A model generated the notes under the pieces. The model searched no databases, was not told the origin of the DNA, and saw nothing but the letters and a program-made list of their open reading frames with translations. Position numbers and translations under genes: made by a program. Positions 1 through 7,212 of a stretch of DNA of 64,000 nt are shown here, piece after piece (positions within the stretch are counted from its first letter, which is position 1; each line of letters begins with the position of its first letter). The DNA comes from Vibrio plantisponsor (GTDB lineage: Bacteria > Pseudomonadota > Gammaproteobacteria > Enterobacterales > Vibrionaceae). Location: contig NZ_JABEQC010000006.1 of assembly GCF_013041605.1 (NCBI RefSeq), forward strand, positions 124,001 to 188,000. The letters are read 5' to 3'.

Positions 1-11
1 GGGTGCATGTT

Positions 12-29
12 AGTGAACACGTGTACGCC
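12..29. promoter_or_regulatory. Probable FabR-type operator in the fabA promoter
   Basis: Read on the minus strand, the site is GGCGTACACGTGTTCACT, close to the FabR operator known from fabA and fabB promoters of gamma-proteobacteria. It lies downstream of the lonB stop codon, where fabA follows in the usual ycbZ-fabA order, so fabA should start just left of the window and be read leftwards. The match is by eye; fabA itself is not visible. Confidence 0.5.
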
Positions 30-47
30 AGACAACTCCGATCAGTA

Positions 48-1691
48 CTAAACAAACCAGTTTTTGATACGTTCCACAAACCCAACTGGCTGAACATGTT
101 TTTCAAAATTTTCAATACGTTCTGCAATTTTGCTAATGACGCTATCTTCATCTTCACCTCTGAAAGGTTTACCCATAACAAGAGGAACGACTTCATCGAC
201 ATGCGACACCGGCCAAATATGAAACTCTCCATTCTTAATGCTTTCTACTACAGATCTATGAAGGGCTAAATGTTTCAAATTGCTTTGCGGAAGGATCACA
301 CCTTGTTCACCAGTAAATCCTTGGTGTTGGCAAACATGGTAGAAGCCTTCAATTTTTTCATTTAAACCACCAACAGCTTGCACTCGGCCAAATTGATCCA
401 CGGCTCCGGTAACGGCTATTTGCTGATTAATAGGGTATTCAGAAAGCGCACTAACTAATGAGCATAGTTCAGCTAGCGATGCACTGTCACCATCAACTTC
501 ACAATAAGACTGCTCAAATACTACAGATGCTGAATAAGGAAGAGGGACATCTAAGTCGAGCTCGCTACTAACAAAAGCTTGCATGATCATCATGCCTTTT
601 GCATGCAAGTTTCCGCCTAGTTCAACTTTACGCTCTACGTCAGCGATATCTCCATCACCAAAGTGAATAACACAGGAAATTCGAGCAGGCTCACCATAAG
701 ACACTGGGTGTCCTGCAATATCGACAACCGTTAACCCGTTAACTTGACCAACTTGTTCGCCCTGAGTCTCAATAAACACTTGTCCATCTAGGATATCGTC
801 TAAAGCTCTTTCTGGTAGATAAGATTCTCTGTAGTGACGAGCATCTATCGCTTGTTCTATGTAAATAGCTTCAATTACGTCACCATTCGCTTCTATTGCA
901 GCTTCTTCCAATAGAGCTCTATGCCACATAACGCAAAGTGGAGCATAGTGTTGATCTTCTGTATATCTAGCACCGGCTGTCATCAAACTTATAAGTGCTT
1001 CAACGGTTAGCTGAGGAAGTGTGTAGTAATCGCATAGCCATTTAACAAATGACAAATATTGAGTTATCGAATCTGAATCAATCTTTACATCTAGTTCTAG
1101 TTCACTGTAAATACACAGCCCAGAGTGGATATCCACATCTAGAAAATCAACATCACCAAGTTGGCTTCTGTCACCAACAACGATGAGTTTGACATCATAT
1201 TGGCTGTACTGCGTTTCTTCTATAATAGATTTAGGATCACAGTTAAACGGAGCAATCGGTGTACCAAGAATGGCCGATTTCAAAGTAGGCCAGTGACGTG
1301 GATTGGCTAAAAGTAAGTTAGCGGAAACAATAAGATAGCCACCATCAGCTTGAGATATCAGACCCTTAGATTTCGAAACTACATGACCATTTTCAGCTTT
1401 GACTTGTCCTAAAATTACTTCCATATCAAGCGATTCGGTTGAGATAACTGGCTTGCCTTCAACCATACTTTCTAGCTTTTCTTTTAACAAAGAGCGATAT
1501 ATTGAGTTGTCAGGAGCATTAACAATCAAGAAACGGCTGAATCCTCTAATGTTTAGAAATCTGTCGATTGCTTTTGTTAACCTAGATTGAGTATCGATTA
1601 GCGAGATCGGCTGTAGGTTAGGGTACTGTTCTAGTTGAATTTGAAATTCATCGTACTGGGGAGTTGCAAGGCGCCAAATATCTTGAGTCAT
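48..1691 (-). CDS. Lon-family ATP-independent-type protease (LonB/YcbZ)
   Basis: This is a serine-lysine peptidase of the Lon family, the YcbZ/LonB group found beside fabA in enterobacteria and vibrios. The C-terminal protease domain shows the catalytic serine in GDSASLAE (S403) and the catalytic lysine in GLNEKIEG (K446); the spacing of 43 residues equals that of classical Lon. The N-terminal half is a degenerate ATPase-like region without a clear Walker A motif. The protein is 547 residues with the start at MTQDIWRL; the 22 extra upstream codons are AT-rich and unlike the family. It is transcribed divergently from matP. The in vivo substrates of this group are not well known; a role in protein quality control is inference. 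Confidence 0.85.
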   Translation of the reverse strand: MTQDIWRLATPQYDEFQIQLEQYPNLQPISLIDTQSRLTKAIDRFLNIRGFSRFLIVNAPDNSIYRSLLKEKLESMVEGKPVISTESLDMEVILGQVKAENGHVVSKSKGLISQADGGYLIVSANLLLANPRHWPTLKSAILGTPIAPFNCDPKSIIEETQYSQYDVKLIVVGDRSQLGDVDFLDVDIHSGLCIYSELELDVKIDSDSITQYLSFVKWLCDYYTLPQLTVEALISLMTAGARYTEDQHYAPLCVMWHRALLEEAAIEANGDVIEAIYIEQAIDARHYRESYLPERALDDILDGQVFIETQGEQVGQVNGLTVVDIAGHPVSYGEPARISCVIHFGDGDIADVERKVELGGNLHAKGMMIMQAFVSSELDLDVPLPYSASVVFEQSYCEVDGDSASLAELCSLVSALSEYPINQQIAVTGAVDQFGRVQAVGGLNEKIEGFYHVCQHQGFTGEQGVILPQSNLKHLALHRSVVESIKNGEFHIWPVSHVDEVVPLVMGKPFRGEDEDSVISKIAERIENFEKHVQPVGFVERIKNWFV

Positions 1692-1857
1692 TGAATTACT
1701 GAATTGATTGTTAAGAGACAACGAATTATATAGAAAAACCACTAGTTCGAATAGCACACATGATGAATGATCTTCCTCTAGTTTTTATCAGGATTAATTT
1801 GAACATAAATTCGGGTTGGGTTACGCTGTCACCCTAATTTTTAATGGATTGCCTCAA
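1692..1857. promoter_or_regulatory. Divergent lonB/matP promoter region with a near-consensus matS
   Basis: This 166 bp gap separates two divergent genes and must hold both promoters. At 1820-1832 it contains GTTACGCTGTCAC, one base away from the MatP-binding consensus GTGACRNYGTCAC, only 25 bp before the matP start codon. The site is flanked by GGG and CCC, so it can also be drawn as a small hairpin. No other clear element was seen. Confidence 0.4.
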
Positions 1858-2307
1858 ATGAAATATCAACAGCTTGAAAACCTAGAATGTGGTTGGAAAT
1901 GGCAGTATTTGATTAAGAAGTGGAAAGATGGTGAATCAATTACTTGCCATCTTGATCGTAGTGAAGCAGATGCTGCCATACAGAAATTGAAATCAATTGA
2001 ACATGAACCTACGTTGGTTCTGGAATGGATTGAAAAGAATATGGCTCCAGAGCTTGATAATAAGCTGAAGCAAGCCATTCGAGCAAAACGTAAGCGTCAC
2101 TTTAACGCAGAGCAAATCCATACACGTAAAAAGTCGATTGATCTTGATTACCAAGTCTGGGAAAAGCTTTCTACTAGAGCGAATGAATTGGGATGTACGT
2201 TGTCAGACGCAATTGAATATCTGCTTAGTGAAGCCTCTCGAAGTGAGAAAGCCAGTAAAGCTGTATCAAACTTAAAAGAAGATTTGAGTAAGTTGCTATC
2301 TAATTAG
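1858..2307 (+). CDS. matP: Macrodomain Ter protein MatP
   Basis: MatP binds matS sites and condenses the terminus macrodomain, linking it to the division machinery. The 149-residue product, starting at MKYQQLEN, has the expected length and the typical N-terminal four-helix region followed by a ribbon-helix-helix DNA-binding part (around residues 95-130, with the KKSIDLDYQVWEKLS segment) and a C-terminal coiled coil (SRSEKASKAVSNLKEDL). The start was chosen by family length over an upstream in-frame ATG. Its position beside lonB and fabA and near dif is the conserved gamma-proteobacterial order. Confidence 0.95.
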   Translation: MKYQQLENLECGWKWQYLIKKWKDGESITCHLDRSEADAAIQKLKSIEHEPTLVLEWIEKNMAPELDNKLKQAIRAKRKRHFNAEQIHTRKKSIDLDYQVWEKLSTRANELGCTLSDAIEYLLSEASRSEKASKAVSNLKEDLSKLLSN

Positions 2308-2317
2308 GAGTTAACTC

Positions 2318-2635
2318 ATGCTGTACGTAATTTTAATCGCTGCTTTAATCATTTTCTGGCTTGTAGCTGTTGATAGACCCATACTTAAAGTTACTTTTAA
2401 AGATGGTACTTTAAGTAAAGTAAAAGGCCATTTTCCTCCAACCTTTAAACATAACGTCACTGAGATTGCGGAAGTAACACCATTCAGTGGTGAAATGAAG
2501 GTATATCAACAACGTACAGGCATGAAACTAGTATTTACAGAGCAAGTTCCTAAAAAAGTTCAGCAGCGAATTCGCAACGTATTTCCGCATCAGGGATTTA
2601 AGAGTTCTGGAGATAAAACCAAGAAGAACCGTTGA
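2318..2635 (+). CDS. DUF3634 family small membrane-anchored protein
   Basis: The product is 105 residues with one N-terminal hydrophobic segment (about residues 2-18) followed by a basic soluble domain (WLVAVDRPILKVTFKDG onward). This is the DUF3634 family, common next to matP in vibrios; its function is unknown. It begins 10 bp after the matP stop with a good Shine-Dalgarno (TAGGAG), so it is probably co-transcribed with matP. A terminator-like hairpin follows at once. Confidence 0.75.
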   Translation: MLYVILIAALIIFWLVAVDRPILKVTFKDGTLSKVKGHFPPTFKHNVTEIAEVTPFSGEMKVYQQRTGMKLVFTEQVPKKVQQRIRNVFPHQGFKSSGDKTKKNR

Positions 2636-2656
2636 AGAAATGACCATAAATCAAAT

Positions 2657-2686
2657 AGATAAGGCGCTAATTAGGCGCTTTATCTT
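2657..2686 (+). terminator. Rho-independent terminator after matP-DUF3634
   Basis: The inverted repeat AGATAAGGCGC / GCGCTTTATCT (one G-T wobble, loop TAATTAG) is followed by a short T-rich stretch. It ends the matP operon and lies just outside the prophage boundary. Confidence 0.65.
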
Positions 2687-2697
2687 TACCATATCTA

Positions 2698-2726
2698 AGT
2701 GCGCATTATATTGGTTTATGACAAAT
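2698..2726 (+). other. Left phage attachment site (hybrid dif/attP)
   Basis: The XerC arm AGTGCGCATTA is identical to dif. It is followed by a 7 bp centre TATTGGT and a diverged XerD arm TTATGACAAAT, against a 6 bp centre and TTATGTTAAAT in the right-hand site. An intact XerC side with a phage-specific centre and XerD side is what integration at the XerC/centre boundary of dif would leave. Confidence 0.8.
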
Positions 2727-2793
2727 AAACCTTATTTAACAATAACTTATCGTATGCAGTTTTTATATACTAATTTCTTCAAACTGTCACGAA

Positions 2794-3165
2794 ATGCATA
2801 AAAATAAGATATTTAGAGAGTTTGTGTGCAATTTAAGTATCGAAGAAACAGCAGAATTGTGTTTCAAAACTTCGAGAACGGTCACACAGTGGGATAGTGG
2901 AAAAACGATTCCACCGGAATGCAAACGACTCATGCGCTATGCGAAAAAGCGCCAAATCAGTGATCATAAGTCATGGGAACAGTTCACCATGATTCATGAT
3001 CGGCTAGAGCTTCCAACCGGACAGCTAGTCGCGCCGCAACAGATTCTTATAGGTATAGCACTTTTAAGTATCCAATCTGAGTTAGAACTCAAAACAACTT
3101 CTAAGCTAATTCGTTATTCAAGAGAGTTAGCGCGAATGCTAGTCGAATCCAAAAGCCATACGTAA
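2794..3165 (+). CDS. DUF3653 phage regulator, copy 1
   Basis: This 123-residue protein belongs to the DUF3653 family of small proteins found in Vibrio filamentous phages and their satellites. It has an N-terminal helix-turn-helix-like segment (EETAELCFKTSRTVTQWDSG, about residues 15-34), the family signature IPPECKRLMR, and a C-terminal PQQIL region. Its function is not established; a DNA-binding regulator is inferred. There is no Shine-Dalgarno before the start. In the circular phage genome the DUF3693 gene would end on an ATGCATAA overlap with this start, which would allow translational coupling. It is a paralogue of the next gene. Confidence 0.75.
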   Translation: MHKNKIFREFVCNLSIEETAELCFKTSRTVTQWDSGKTIPPECKRLMRYAKKRQISDHKSWEQFTMIHDRLELPTGQLVAPQQILIGIALLSIQSELELKTTSKLIRYSRELARMLVESKSHT

Positions 3166-3169
3166 ATAA

Positions 3170-3223
3170 ATGTATTGTGAGTTGTTATGCTCTGATAACA
3201 AGGAGATATAACTCGCAATACAT
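3170..3223. promoter_or_regulatory. Nested inverted repeat between the two DUF3653 genes
   Basis: An outer repeat of 14 bp (ATGTATTGTGAGTT at 3170-3183 and AACTCGCAATACAT at 3210-3223, one wobble pair) encloses an inner perfect repeat TGTTAT / ATAACA (3183-3200). It lies just after the first gene and about 70 bp before the second. There is no T-run, so it is either an operator or an RNA hairpin that separates the two genes. Confidence 0.5.
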
Positions 3224-3292
3224 CATTGCTTTGTAAGCCTTTTATAACGTAACAATAAAATCTTCATATATAACGCATGCTTTTAATTAGGC

Positions 3293-3709
3293 ATGCGCAT
3301 AATGACGACTCAAAAGCATACAAAGAACTACATATTTCGAGAATTCGAATGCGGGTTAACGGTTGAAGCCACCGCAGATCTTTGCTTTAAACATATCAAA
3401 ACAGTTAAAGAGTGGGACAAAGGGAGAACCATACCTCCCGAATGCAAAAGGCTCATGCGTATGTATCGGACACGTGATGCATCGAAAGAAGCCAGCTGGC
3501 ACCAATTCAAGATAACAAACGGATTGCTAGAACTTCCTACAGGCTTACTTATCACACCTCAGCAGATCCTTTTAGGGGCAGCACTCATAACAGAGGGCTC
3601 TGAATCTACTAGAAAGACTTCTTTATACTTAATGAAAACAGCTAGGGCGTTGGCAAATATTCTAGTTCTGAGGAGCGATTTTAGTCCCCAAAACAGAGAA
3701 CGCCGATAG
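3293..3709 (+). CDS. DUF3653 phage regulator, copy 2
   Basis: This 138-residue paralogue shares with copy 1 the FRE(F) opening, the helix-turn-helix-like EATADLCFKHIKTVKEWDKG region, IPPECKRLMR and PQQIL. The two differ at many positions, so the duplication is not recent. The start could be 3293 or the ATG at 3302; both lie close to a weak TTAGG. The gene precedes a terminator and the non-coding region that leads to the retron. A role in phage or retron regulation is only suggested by position. Confidence 0.75.
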   Translation: MRIMTTQKHTKNYIFREFECGLTVEATADLCFKHIKTVKEWDKGRTIPPECKRLMRMYRTRDASKEASWHQFKITNGLLELPTGLLITPQQILLGAALITEGSESTRKTSLYLMKTARALANILVLRSDFSPQNRERR

Positions 3710-3722
3710 TTCGGTGGAATTT

Positions 3723-3751
3723 ACCCCCGTAATACAGATTCGGGGGTTTTG
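3723..3751 (+). terminator. Rho-independent terminator after the DUF3653 pair
   Basis: The perfect repeat ACCCCCG / CGGGGGT with an 11-base loop is followed by TTTT. It separates the regulator genes from the retron, so the retron most likely has its own promoter. Confidence 0.75.
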
Positions 3752-4096
3752 CCTTTCCTTCAAGCGCATCACGCTTGTGCGTGCGCTCGTTCCGAGCACA
3801 CACTCAATCGTAATTGCGCTTTATTAGTCAGACGGAAAGCCGCTATGCGTAAGCTGCAAAGCTATGAGCAAATTTTGACGCTGTAGGTTACTAGGTCGTT
3901 AGGCTTGGCAGGAAGGGGGAATTTGTTGCCACAAGAAGACTAGGGAAGCTCCGCGCCATTTAACGACACGAGACACTCAGCATTTGTGTGGGCTTGGTGT
4001 CTCGGTCGCGTAAGACGCTCCCTTATCCCTTCGGGAATAATATGAAATGGTTTGATCACATTATTCAACTAAATTCAGTGATGTAACGGAACGCTA
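3752..4096. other. Structured phage intergenic region, possible origin/packaging signal
   Basis: No credible gene lies here. The stretch is rich in hairpins: AGCGCA / TGCGCT near 3770-3795, a perfect CGAGACAC / GTGTCTCG stem (3969-3976 with 3997-4004), and a small stem with a UUCG-type loop at 4023-4040. Filamentous phages keep their strand origins and packaging signal in one such non-coding region, and this is the largest in the element. The assignment is by position and structure only; no Rep nick site could be identified. Confidence 0.45.
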
Positions 4097-4102
4097 TATG
4101 AT
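4074..4102 (+). promoter_or_regulatory. Candidate retron promoter
   Basis: A -10 like TATGAT (4097-4102) with a weak -35 TTCAGT (4074-4079, 17 bp spacing) would start transcription around 4110, just before the first retron inverted repeat. This is the expected place for an msr-msd promoter; the -35 match is poor. Confidence 0.4.
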
Positions 4103-4113
4103 AAGTTAGTTTT

Positions 4114-4241
4114 TAGCTTACGGGCAGATTTTGGGTTGCGTATCTGCAATCAGTGAAAAAAATGTCCTAGAGACTTGCTTTTTGGCGATTATGCTAATTT
4201 TTGATAATCCCTGACTAGTGCGTAAGAGTGCCCGTAAGCTA
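4114..4241 (+). ncRNA. Retron msr-msd RNA, Ec67-like
   Basis: The RNA is bounded by a perfect 13 bp inverted repeat, a1 TAGCTTACGGGCA (4114-4126) and a2 TGCCCGTAAGCTA (4229-4241). Directly after a1 comes GGCAGATTTTGGGTTG, then a stem-loop (4134-4151) and CAGTG, matching the msr of retron Ec67 as I recall it. By this alignment the priming guanosine for the 2'-5' branch is G4127. The msd would span about 4164-4227, giving an msDNA of about 64 nt against 67 in Ec67. It contains a hairpin GATTAT / ATAATC (about 4184-4209). The end GCGTAAGAGTGCC matches GCGAAGGAGTGCC of Ec67. The RT gene starts 29 bp downstream. Confidence 0.88.
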
Positions 4242-4270
4242 CCCATTCCTTTCTTTATAATGGCTTTTCT

Positions 4271-6019
4271 ATGAACTCGATTACACAATTAAAAAACTGT
4301 AATACACGGGTAGATCTAGCTCTACTACTTAAAGTTAAACCTGCGGTCTTAACGTTTACGTTATACAAAAAAGGACCTCAGAATAATTATACGTCGTTTA
4401 ATATCCCTAAAAAAAATGGTGGAGTTAGGACAATCAACGCTCCTATAGGGAAACTAAAAACACTTCAAACAAACTTATCTAAGCTATTATTAGATTGTAT
4501 TGACGACATTAATAAAGAAAGGGGATTTAATAGCGGGTTGGCTCATGGCTTCGTGCGTGAACGGTCAATTATTACAAATGCAATTATGCATAAGAATTCA
4601 AAAAACGTCTTAAACATTGACCTAGATAATTTTTTTGGTTCTTTTAATTTTGGTCGAGTTCGCGGTTTTTTCCAAAAAAATAGAAATTTTCTATTAAATG
4701 ATGAGGTTGCAACAACTATAGCACAAATTGCTTGTTGTAATAATGAATTACCACAAGGAAGTCCTTGTTCTCCTGTAATTACAAATTTAATTACTCATTC
4801 ACTAGATATTCAGCTTTTAAAACTAGCGAATAAATATTCTTGTACTTATTCGCGGTATGCTGATGACATAACGTTTTCAACTAGAAAGTCAAAGTTTCCT
4901 CCAGAAATAATGGTGGAAAATAATGGTGTATATAATCCTAGTAAGCGATTGAAGCACGAAATAAAAAGGGCTGATTTTAAGATTAATGATAAGAAAACCC
5001 GAATTCAATATAGAGACTCTAGACAGGATGTAACAGGGTTGATAGTCAATAAGAAAATTGGTGTAAAAAAGGAATATCGTAGAACGACGAAATCAATGTG
5101 CAACAGCTTGTTCCATACTGGAAGTTATACAAAGATAGTTAATGATAAACATGTTGCCGGAACAATAAATGAATTAGAAGGACGCCTAAATTTCATCGAC
5201 TCTATAGATTTATATAACCGAATTAACTATCCAGAGAAACTCAGTATTCATTATACTCATAGAAATTATGGATATAAAACTAGAGCGTTATTAACAGGTA
5301 GAGAAAAAACATTTAGCAAATTTCTATTTTATAAATGGTTTTTTGCACCATCAAAACCAACGATCCTATGTGAAGGAAAGACGGATAATATATATCTTAA
5401 GTCTGCAATCTTCCAACTAGCAGCTCACTATCCTAAATTAGTGAAAGCTACTCCATTTGAACATTTAGTCAACTACTTTAGTTACAATAAAAGAAGTAGA
5501 TTTTTACTAGAGCTTTCAGGGGGAACATCATACCTTGCAGGTTTTATCTCTAGTTATTCAGATCATTACTCCTTATATTCTGCACCTAAATCAGGTCAGC
5601 CAATAATAATCATTCTTGATAATGATAGTGGATTAAACGACATCATAAGTGCTTTAGCTAAAATTGATACTTGTACAGTTTATCCAATCGATAAAGCAAC
5701 AGGAAATATTAAAGAAGATATAAAAACAGCAGACTTCATACATGTCGTGCATAATCTTTACATTGTACTCACTCCGTTAAATGGTAAAAACGATTCGATG
5801 ATTGAGAATTTGTTCAATCCAGCACTTTGGTCAACACCAATACAAGGTAGGACATTTGACCCAACGGAAAAACGCACCCCTAAAAACAGCTTTTATGGTA
5901 AAAATACGTTTGCTACAGAAGTTATAAAGAGACAAAAAGCAACAATCGATTTTTCTGGATTCCATCCTCTGTTTGAACGCATGACTTTGGCTATAACACA
6001 TTATGAGGGTATTCGTTAA
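4271..6019 (+). CDS. Retron reverse transcriptase fused to a TOPRIM domain (Ec67/Eco2-like)
   Basis: This 582-residue protein pairs a retron reverse transcriptase with an effector domain. The RT part (about residues 1-310) shows NIDLDNFFGSFNFGR, LPQGSPCSPVITNLITH (with the retron-specific NxxxH variant), the catalytic YADD (196-199) and the retron VTG motif (V254-G256). The C-terminal part carries the TOPRIM signatures CEGKTD (E368) and LDNDSG (D450, D452). Retron Ec67 has the same fusion and nearly the same length (586). Such retrons act as anti-phage toxin systems in which the msDNA-bound protein is held inactive; that this copy does so is inference. It is AT-rich compared with the phage coat genes, and its stop lies 2 bp from that of the convergent secretin gene. 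Confidence 0.93.
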   Translation: MNSITQLKNCNTRVDLALLLKVKPAVLTFTLYKKGPQNNYTSFNIPKKNGGVRTINAPIGKLKTLQTNLSKLLLDCIDDINKERGFNSGLAHGFVRERSIITNAIMHKNSKNVLNIDLDNFFGSFNFGRVRGFFQKNRNFLLNDEVATTIAQIACCNNELPQGSPCSPVITNLITHSLDIQLLKLANKYSCTYSRYADDITFSTRKSKFPPEIMVENNGVYNPSKRLKHEIKRADFKINDKKTRIQYRDSRQDVTGLIVNKKIGVKKEYRRTTKSMCNSLFHTGSYTKIVNDKHVAGTINELEGRLNFIDSIDLYNRINYPEKLSIHYTHRNYGYKTRALLTGREKTFSKFLFYKWFFAPSKPTILCEGKTDNIYLKSAIFQLAAHYPKLVKATPFEHLVNYFSYNKRSRFLLELSGGTSYLAGFISSYSDHYSLYSAPKSGQPIIIILDNDSGLNDIISALAKIDTCTVYPIDKATGNIKEDIKTADFIHVVHNLYIVLTPLNGKNDSMIENLFNPALWSTPIQGRTFDPTEKRTPKNSFYGKNTFATEVIKRQKATIDFSGFHPLFERMTLAITHYEGIR

Positions 6020-6021
6020 AT

Positions 6022-7212
6022 TCATTGGATTTGCGTTACATACAAAATTACATCAAGCGTTCGATTACTGGTTTTCTCTGACTCAGAACGAAACAGCACA
6101 CCAAGGTAGGGAATATCACCAAGAACCGGCACTTTCATGGTCACGGTTTGTGAGTCTCTTGCCATCATACCGCCTAGTGCAATAGTTTGACCGGATTTGA
6201 CCGTGAGAACGGTATCGATTTGACGCTTACTCGTGACAATGTCACTGGCTTCCACGGATTTATCAACACGACTAAGCTCTTGTTTTACTCTGAGTTTAAT
6301 GTCGCCATTCAAACCAATCATAGGCTGAACCCAAAGCGATAAACCTACGTCTTTACGCTCTATCGTCTGAAACGGTTTGCTGCTTCCGTCAGTCTCTGTG
6401 GTGTATGAGCCGGTGATGATAGGTAGCTCCTGACCAACACTAATCAATCCACTGTGACCGTGCAGGATGCTGATTTCAGGGCGGCTCAATATCTCGGTCT
6501 TATCGTTGGACTCAATCCAACGCACAAACGCATTAAAATCATCACTGGTCGCGGTCAAGTTAGGTGAGCCGGTTAAGAACGCAATTGCTGAACCATCAAA
6601 CGCCGTCTTAATTGCACCGGCACCAGCGGCGAGATTCACGGTTAAGTCTCGTAAGTCACCGTCAACGGTTTCCACAATCACAGCGCGTATTTTCACTTGT
6701 TTGAGTGGTTTGTCGACTGTATCGATAAACTCGGCAATGTCACTGTGCATCGATTTGGGCGCGGTAATCATCAGCGCAGAGCCAGCAATGATACTGTCTA
6801 CGTTGGTCACATCAGGCACATCGAGCACAGACGATTGGACAACCAGAGACTTTCTAAGCGGCTCCAGTAAGTCATCGGCGGTGAGGTAGAGCAGCTTATA
6901 CGTGCGCGTGACGATTTCATTGCCGCCAGTGAGTTTGTTGCGCTTGTCTACGCGAATGACTGAACCCGATTCAATGTAAGTGAGATTATGAGCGCGCATG
7001 ACACTGAACCACACATCACGAAAGTTCGCCGCACCCGAGGCTTGATAGAGCTTCAAGTCACCGTTCACAGACGGGTCAACGATGATGGTCTTATCAAACA
7101 CTTTGCTAGAGATGATAAAAAACTCGTTGAGCGTCTTACCGGCGAGGTTGGCTTCAAAGGCAAACGCTCGGGAAACTAGGCACAGCAAGGCGAGGGCAAG
7201 GATGCGTTTCAT
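6022..7212 (-). CDS. Filamentous phage secretin (pIV-like)
   Basis: The 396-residue protein has a signal peptide (MKRILALALLCLVSRAFA), N-terminal N0/N1-type domains and a C-terminal secretin domain (GLISVGQELPIITGS to VPVLGDIPYLGVLFRSE). It should form the outer membrane channel for virion release. CTX-phi lacks such a gene and borrows the host secretin EpsD, so this phage has an export channel of its own. It overlaps the last base of zot, so the two are translated together. A perfect matS site lies in the coding sequence at 6233-6245. Confidence 0.9.
   Translation of the reverse strand: MKRILALALLCLVSRAFAFEANLAGKTLNEFFIISSKVFDKTIIVDPSVNGDLKLYQASGAANFRDVWFSVMRAHNLTYIESGSVIRVDKRNKLTGGNEIVTRTYKLLYLTADDLLEPLRKSLVVQSSVLDVPDVTNVDSIIAGSALMITAPKSMHSDIAEFIDTVDKPLKQVKIRAVIVETVDGDLRDLTVNLAAGAGAIKTAFDGSAIAFLTGSPNLTATSDDFNAFVRWIESNDKTEILSRPEISILHGHSGLISVGQELPIITGSYTTETDGSSKPFQTIERKDVGLSLWVQPMIGLNGDIKLRVKQELSRVDKSVEASDIVTSKRQIDTVLTVKSGQTIALGGMMARDSQTVTMKVPVLGDIPYLGVLFRSESEKTSNRTLDVILYVTQIQ
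6233..6245. promoter_or_regulatory. Perfect matS site inside the phage secretin gene
   Basis: GTGACAATGTCAC fits the MatP-binding consensus GTGACRNYGTCAC at every position. It is one of three perfect sites found by eye in the window and one of two in the prophage. Confidence 0.6.

Noticed and set aside
2698..2726. Left site as a decayed second dif
   Set aside because: Only centre and XerD arm differ while the XerC arm is perfect; this is the pattern of a hybrid attachment site, not of random decay.
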